The notes under the pieces: generated by a model
Databases searched by the model: none
Told to the model about the DNA's origin: nothing
The model's input: the letters and a program-made list of their open reading frames with translations, nothing else
Program-made: the position numbers and the translations under genes
From: Flavobacteriaceae bacterium UBA7433
Lineage (GTDB): Bacteria; Bacteroidota; Bacteroidia; Flavobacteriales; Flavobacteriaceae
NCBI GenBank assembly: GCA_002477565.1
Contig: DLQL01000007.1
Coordinates: 1-26,606 of the forward strand
DNA: 26,606 nt
Direction: 5' to 3'
Shown here: positions 23,247 through 26,606 of the stretch, one piece after another
How the letters are laid out: every line of letters starts with the position of its first letter
Numbering within the stretch: the stretch's first letter is position 1

Positions 23247-24251
23247 TTAATTGTGCGGAAAGGCAATCGCTCTCGGTTTGAATTCGGAGACCAATTCGGC
23301 AATGGCTCGAATGTGATCGGGTGTCGTTCCACAGCAACCTCCTACGATGTTGACCAATTTTTTATCGAGGTATTCTTTGATCTGTGCAGCCATCTCTTGC
23401 GGACTTTCGTCGTATTCTCCAAAGGCATTGGGCAAGCCTGCATTGGGATGAGCAGAAACTCCGTATGTTGTATTGCTGGCAATGGCTTTTAAGTGCGGAA
23501 TCAAGGCCTCGGCCCCCAAAGCACAATTCAAGCCCACACTCAAAAGTGGAATGTGAGATACAGATATCAAAAAAGCTTCTGCTGTTTGACCAGATAGGGT
23601 TCGACCACTGGCATCGGTAATGGTTCCACTCAACATAACGGGTACTTCAATTTGTCGTTCTTCTTTGACTTCTTCTATGGCAAACAAAGCGGCTTTGGCA
23701 TTCAAAGTGTCAAAAACTGTTTCTACCAAGAGTAAATCTGACCCTCCGTCCAACAATGCTTCTGCTTGTTGTTTGTAGGCGATTCGCAATTCGTCAAAAG
23801 TAATGGCTCTGTAACCTGGGTCATTGACATCGGGAGACATGGACCCTGTCTTGTTGGTAGGCCCTATTGAACCCGCAACAAAACGTGGCTTTTTGGGCTG
23901 TGAGGCTGTGAATTCATCCGCCACTTCTCTGGCAATTTTTGCAGCTTCAAAGTTCAATTGGTAGACATGGTCTTCCATTTCGTAATCGGCCATCGCAATG
24001 GTGGTACTTGAAAAAGTGTTGGTTTCCACAATGTCGGCTCCTGCTTCAAAATAGCTCCTATGAACAGCTTTGATCGCATCGGGTTGTGTGATGGAGAGCA
24101 TGTCGTTGTTCCCTTTTACAGACAATGGCCAATCTTTGAATTGCGCTCCTCTAAAATCTTCTTCAGAAAAATGATAGGCTTGGAGCATGGTACCCATTGC
24201 ACCATCGAGGACCAAGATGCGTTCTTTTAGTATTTCAACAATCGATTTCAT
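23247..24251 (-). CDS. metH: Methionine synthase homocysteine-binding part (split MetH N-terminal domain)
   Basis: The homocysteine S-methyltransferase barrel, 334 residues, that completes the split MetH. The N-terminus has VLDGAMGTMLQ and ADIVETNTFSST. The three zinc-binding cysteines that activate homocysteine are present: Cys243 in VGLNCALG and the pair Cys306-Cys307 in GGCCGTTPDH. It is the first gene of the operon metH(N)-metH(C)-metF and lies directly below a SAM-I riboswitch, so expression should drop when S-adenosylmethionine is high. A free-standing Mmum/BhmT-type enzyme is unlikely because the C-terminal part of MetH follows immediately. Confidence 0.95.
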   Translation of the reverse strand: MKSIVEILKERILVLDGAMGTMLQAYHFSEEDFRGAQFKDWPLSVKGNNDMLSITQPDAIKAVHRSYFEAGADIVETNTFSSTTIAMADYEMEDHVYQLNFEAAKIAREVADEFTASQPKKPRFVAGSIGPTNKTGSMSPDVNDPGYRAITFDELRIAYKQQAEALLDGGSDLLLVETVFDTLNAKAALFAIEEVKEERQIEVPVMLSGTITDASGRTLSGQTAEAFLISVSHIPLLSVGLNCALGAEALIPHLKAIASNTTYGVSAHPNAGLPNAFGEYDESPQEMAAQIKEYLDKKLVNIVGGCCGTTPDHIRAIAELVSEFKPRAIAFPHN

Positions 24252-24368
24252 TTCTTTTTCCTGTGATTTTTTTGTCCCTATATTTTGTTGTTCTTCGTTT
24301 ACGAGCTAGCAAATCAATTTCTAAAACTGAAAAACCGATAAAAAGAGGGGCTAAAAGACTGTTCTTTC
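24252..24368 (-). promoter_or_regulatory. S-box leader / expression platform of metH-metF
   Basis: About 117 bases between the aptamer and the metH ATG. No classical terminator is obvious. ATCGGTTTTT (minus; ATCGGT at 24334-24339) can pair with ACCGAT in the P4 arm of the aptamer (24387-24392) and is followed by five U, which could form an alternative stem when P4 is open. This pairing is six bases only and is an inference. Confidence 0.35.
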
Positions 24369-24485
24369 CAGCTATCTTTCCGAGAGATCGGTAGAATGTA
24401 GCACCTTCTTTAAATCTATGTACTGAAACACAAAGGGTTGCTAAGGCTTCAACAGGTCTGATCCTTCTGCCTTTCTTTATAACTA
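24369..24485 (-). promoter_or_regulatory. SAM-I (S-box) riboswitch aptamer
   Basis: On the minus strand the sequence carries the S-box core in order: AAAGAAAGGCAGAAGGATCA, then GACCTGTTGAAGCC and TTAGCAACC, a P3 arm (CTTTGTG...AAAG), and AAGGTGCTACATTCTACC, then the P4 stem CCGA-TCTC-TCGG and GAAAGATAG. The ends TAGTTAT (24485-24479) and ATAGCTG (24375-24369) close P1 with two G-U pairs. The match to S-boxes of Bacteroidota methionine genes is strong. It should repress metH-metH-metF on binding S-adenosylmethionine. Confidence 0.93.
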
Positions 24486-24509
24486 ATAATCAATATGTGA
24501 ACTTCCCGG

Positions 24510-24517
24510 CAAAGATA
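24510..24517 (-). promoter_or_regulatory. Putative -7 box for the metH-metF operon
   Basis: TATCTTTG on the minus strand, a full TAnnTTTG match, lies 24 bases upstream of the aptamer's 5' end, so the transcript would start just before P1. The -33 position is in a T-run without TTG. Confidence 0.5.
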
Positions 24518-24792
24518 GGCTATTTACAGAATAAAAAAAACAGGTGTGTCCTGATTTTGAGCGTTGTTTTCTCAGCAAAACTCTTCTTGAATTTTGTTTT
24601 GCAAACAATTAAAAATAAGAGCTTTAGAGCTTGTCAAAATCAAATTAAATATGTATATTCAAATATCTTACTAATAGTGACCCAAGGCCAATCTTTATTT
24701 TGGTTTTCATTTTCCCCCGAGCAATTCAAGCATGTAGTCCAAAAACCCGTTTTTCTAGGACTATGATGAATCAACCCTAATTCTCGGAAATT
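24518..24792. other. Gene-free stretch upstream of the metH operon and the T9SS mini-protein
   Basis: A/T-rich, 275 bases, between divergent transcripts. The only structure seen is the hairpin at 24735-24763. An open frame of 89 codons on the plus strand (24497-24766) crosses it but has no family resemblance and overlaps the metH promoter box, so I do not call it. Confidence 0.5.
24735..24763 (+). repeat. Hairpin in the leader of the T9SS mini-protein
   Basis: TAGTCC-AAAAAC, a 2-base centre, GTTTTT-CTA-GGACTA: 12 pairs with a 3-base bulge, ending 29 bases before the ATG at 24793. Flanking CAT and ATG could add pairs across an internal loop. No T-run follows, so it is probably a leader structure and not a terminator. 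Confidence 0.45.
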
Positions 24793-25188
24793 ATGAAAAT
24801 CAAAAATTATTCTTTAGTACTTTTCGTATGGCTTTGTTTGTTCACAACACACACCCATTCACAAAATCATCTTTTCAAAATCGCCTCCTCAACCGATTTG
24901 CAGTTTAAAAAGAATGTTACTACTCATTCAAATAGGGTAAAACCGATCAAAGAAGAAAAAGAAGAAAAAGAGGCCGGCACACATCTAACACTTTATTTTA
25001 GAGATGCTGATGAAATGCTCTACATCAAGCAGATAAAGAGCTATGAAGAAGTTCAAATTCGAGATCTCTTTGGCCAACTGAAATTTCGAGGCTTGGTTAA
25101 AAACCAACTCGACGTCTCTTTTTTGACCTCTGGAGTTTATATTTTTGAAAGTCCTGGTCGTGACACGACTGTGTTTATCAAGCCTTAG
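24793..25188 (+). CDS. Small secreted protein consisting mainly of a T9SS-like C-terminal sorting domain
   Basis: 131 residues. A Sec signal peptide (MKIKNYSLVLFVWLCLFTT, likely cleaved after Ser23 in HTHSQ) is followed by a short Lys/Glu-rich linker (about 45-62, EEKEEKE, encoded by a 9-base tandem repeat at 24953-24970). The last 70 residues read like a type IX secretion type A sorting domain: LYIKQIKSYEEVQIRDLFGQ, then NQLDVSFLTSGVYIFE and a final VFIKP. There is no room for a cargo domain between signal and sorting domain. It might be a free sorting-domain relic, a small cell-surface peptide, or a T9SS competitor. The expected PNP element at the domain start is missing, so the call is by resemblance. 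Confidence 0.75.
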   Translation: MKIKNYSLVLFVWLCLFTTHTHSQNHLFKIASSTDLQFKKNVTTHSNRVKPIKEEKEEKEAGTHLTLYFRDADEMLYIKQIKSYEEVQIRDLFGQLKFRGLVKNQLDVSFLTSGVYIFESPGRDTTVFIKP

Positions 25189-25229
25189 TTCTTATCTTGA
25201 AAGTCGAAAAGAGATCGAGTGAGGTGTTT

Positions 25230-25257
25230 GAGAGCGGGAGCTCTTGTTATTTTCCCA
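25230..25257 (+). terminator. Terminator between the T9SS mini-protein and the oxidoreductase gene
   Basis: GAGAGC-GGGA-GCTCTT forms a 6-bp stem with one G-U pair, followed by GTTATTTTC. It lies 41 bases past the plus-strand stop and overlaps the end of the converging gene, so it may work for either strand. Confidence 0.4.
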
Positions 25258-26221
25258 ACAAGCGATCAAGCACCCAAGCTGTATGTGTTGCTGTCTTTCC
25301 TGAAGAAGGATGCGTGGCCTGCCCCAAAAGGTGTTCTTTTATTTTTTGGACGTGGTGGCTCTGAATGTGTTTCGGGTTTTCAATCAATATACGCTCTTTA
25401 GCAGAAGCTGTTTCGAGTTGCAAGGCTAAATCTTCAAAAACGGCAAAGCTTATTTTTCCTTGGCTGCCAAAAATCTCGACACGGTCTTCCTTTTTGTAAG
25501 CGCCAAAATTCCATGCTCCCGAACCTGTGACTCCGGATTTGTGCACCCAACTGCCTACGACAGCATCCTTGGCAGTGTAAAGTTTTTGTTGGTTAAAAGC
25601 ATGGCCTTGAACCTTTTCAATCGGCCCTAACAAGTACAGCAACAAGTCCATACCATGACTTGCCAAATCGTCAAAATACCCCCCATAGGCAATGGATGCC
25701 TGCGTACGCCAATTTACAGCTCCTGAAAGATCGAGGGGACTGGCGGCTTTGCTCAAATGCAAACTCACATGGCGGATGTCTCCAATTTTCGAAGCTTCCA
25801 ACCAAGACCTTACCTTTTCAAAACGCGGCAATGAGCGGCGGTAATAAGCCACAAATAACGGGAGTTTTTTTACTTCAAAAGCTTCCTGGATGGCCAGGCA
25901 ATCCTCGTAAGAAGGAGCCATCGGTTTTTCGATGCAACAGGTTTTTCCAGCCGCAGCGACTTTTAAGGCATAGCGAGCATGGCTGTCGGGAGGGGTAGCA
26001 ATATAAACCGCATCGACTGCTGGATCGTTGATCAGCGCATCAGCATCTCCGTAAAACTTAGGCACCTGGTGGCGTCTTGCGTAGTCTTTCGCTTTGACAA
26101 GGTCACGTCGCATGACTGCGTGCAATTCAAATCCTGACACTTGTTGGTATGCAGGACCGCTTTTGACTTCGGTTACATCACCACATCCGAGAATGCCCCA
26201 CTTGACTGTTTTATCTATCAT
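25247..26221 (-). CDS. Gfo/Idh/MocA family NAD(P)-dependent oxidoreductase
   Basis: A 324-residue dehydrogenase of the glucose-fructose oxidoreductase/inositol dehydrogenase family, acting on a sugar or sugar-derived substrate that cannot be named. The Rossmann dinucleotide motif is GILGCG near residue 10, and the catalytic-domain hallmark EKP is in CCIEKPMAPSYEDC. A C-terminal GFO_IDH_MocA substrate domain follows (SHGMDLLLYLLGPIEKVQG). I chose the ATG at 26221 because it starts directly before KTVKWGILGCG; the frame runs 40 further codons upstream to 26341 with no family resemblance. There is no signal peptide from this start. It converges with the T9SS mini-protein and diverges from the methyltransferase. 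Confidence 0.93.
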   Translation of the reverse strand: MIDKTVKWGILGCGDVTEVKSGPAYQQVSGFELHAVMRRDLVKAKDYARRHQVPKFYGDADALINDPAVDAVYIATPPDSHARYALKVAAAGKTCCIEKPMAPSYEDCLAIQEAFEVKKLPLFVAYYRRSLPRFEKVRSWLEASKIGDIRHVSLHLSKAASPLDLSGAVNWRTQASIAYGGYFDDLASHGMDLLLYLLGPIEKVQGHAFNQQKLYTAKDAVVGSWVHKSGVTGSGAWNFGAYKKEDRVEIFGSQGKISFAVFEDLALQLETASAKERILIENPKHIQSHHVQKIKEHLLGQATHPSSGKTATHTAWVLDRLLGK

Positions 26222-26382
26222 TTTACTACATTTTATACCCTTATAAATTCGAAGTAATCCCTTTTCTGTAAAGCTGAAATAAGAAAGCCGCTCAGGCATG
26301 CAATGTATGGAAATTTCAAAAAAAAAGAAACCCCTTGCCATCCCTATTTTAAAACTCCTGCCGTTTCTTGCATATTAATTCC

Positions 26383-26390
26383 TATTTTTG
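26383..26390 (+). promoter_or_regulatory. Putative -7 box for the methyltransferase gene
   Basis: TATTTTTG is a full TAnnTTTG match 18 bases before the ATG at 26409. No TTG is at the usual -33 spacing; the nearest is 12 bases upstream. Confidence 0.5.
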
Positions 26391-26408
26391 CGCAAAACCA
26401 CACGTTTT

Positions 26409-26606
26409 ATGTCCTCAAAAAAAGATTGGTTTACCGATTGGTTCAATACCAAGTATTACCACATTTTGTACCAACACAGAGATGTGCAAGAGGCAGAACT
26501 CTTTGTCTCCAATTTGCTTTCTTTTTTGAACCTGCAAAAAGACAGCACTATTTTGGACTTGGCCTGTGGCAAAGGAAGGCATTCAATCTACCTGAATTCT
26601 TTAGGA
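26409..26606 (+). CDS. Class I SAM-dependent methyltransferase (partial, cut by the window end)
   Basis: The first 66 residues of a methyltransferase, running off the window's right edge. It begins MSSKKDWFTDWFNTKYYHILY and reaches the SAM-binding motif I ILDLACGKGRHSIYLN at about residues 48-63. The aromatic N-terminus with YYHILYQHRD, and a motif I of the form LDLACGKGRHS, are typical of a methyltransferase family common in Flavobacteriia. The substrate is not known. Its ATG follows a good -7 box by 18 bases, so it is the first gene of a plus-strand unit that continues outside the window. Confidence 0.9.
   Translation, partial: MSSKKDWFTDWFNTKYYHILYQHRDVQEAELFVSNLLSFLNLQKDSTILDLACGKGRHSIYLNSLG

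Noticed and set aside
24497..24766. Plus-strand open frame of 89 codons upstream of the T9SS mini-protein
   Set aside because: No family resemblance, A/T-rich low-complexity composition, overlap with the metH promoter box and the leader hairpin.
26222..26341. Forty-codon N-terminal extension of the oxidoreductase
   Set aside because: The extension has no family resemblance, and the ATG at 26221 immediately precedes the Rossmann motif.

Overview
The window reads as a chromosomal segment of a low-GC Bacteroidota bacterium, most likely a marine Flavobacteriaceae. The evidence is the block rpmB-rpmG-DUF4295-ftsY-rimO, a methionine synthase split into two genes, a bacillithiol enzyme (BshC), a T9SS-type sorting domain, and many upstream boxes fitting the Bacteroidota -7 consensus TAnnTTTG instead of the E. 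coli -10. No tRNA, rRNA, insertion sequence, prophage or CRISPR array is visible. Most genes lie on the minus strand, so that strand is read right to left.

Layout: 117-1610, DEAD-box RNA helicase and a small acidic protein. 1703-4715, MATE exporter and bshC. 4825-7923, the translation and protein-targeting block (rimO, ftsY, DUF4295, bL33, bL28). 7998-10904, cinA, an FAH-family hydrolase and purU. 11009-16968, a menaquinone region: menB, then menD with a short S1/winged-helix protein, then menF and menI, interrupted by one plus-strand gene for an esterase-like secreted protein that appears to have lost its catalytic residues. 17279-18910, a pRiA4b ORF-3-like protein facing a 353-residue protein whose conserved positions look like a protein-kinase/APH fold. 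19076-24485, trxA and the operon metH(N)-metH(C)-metF, led by a clear SAM-I (S-box) riboswitch. 24793-26606, a tiny secreted protein that is mostly a T9SS-like C-terminal domain, a Gfo/Idh/MocA oxidoreductase, and the start of a class I methyltransferase.

Functional links: MenF, MenD, MenI and MenB supply four menaquinone steps; menC, menE, menA and ubiE/menG are not in the window. MetH, MetF and PurU are folate one-carbon enzymes. The metH-metF operon should be repressed when S-adenosylmethionine is plentiful.

Best candidates for new biology: the kinase-like protein (17849-18910), the cargo-less T9SS mini-protein (24793-25188), the dead-esterase protein (11957-13123), the menD leader hairpin (15352-15383), and the in-frame menI/menF junction. 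No obviously new multi-gene system is present; most of the window is core metabolism.
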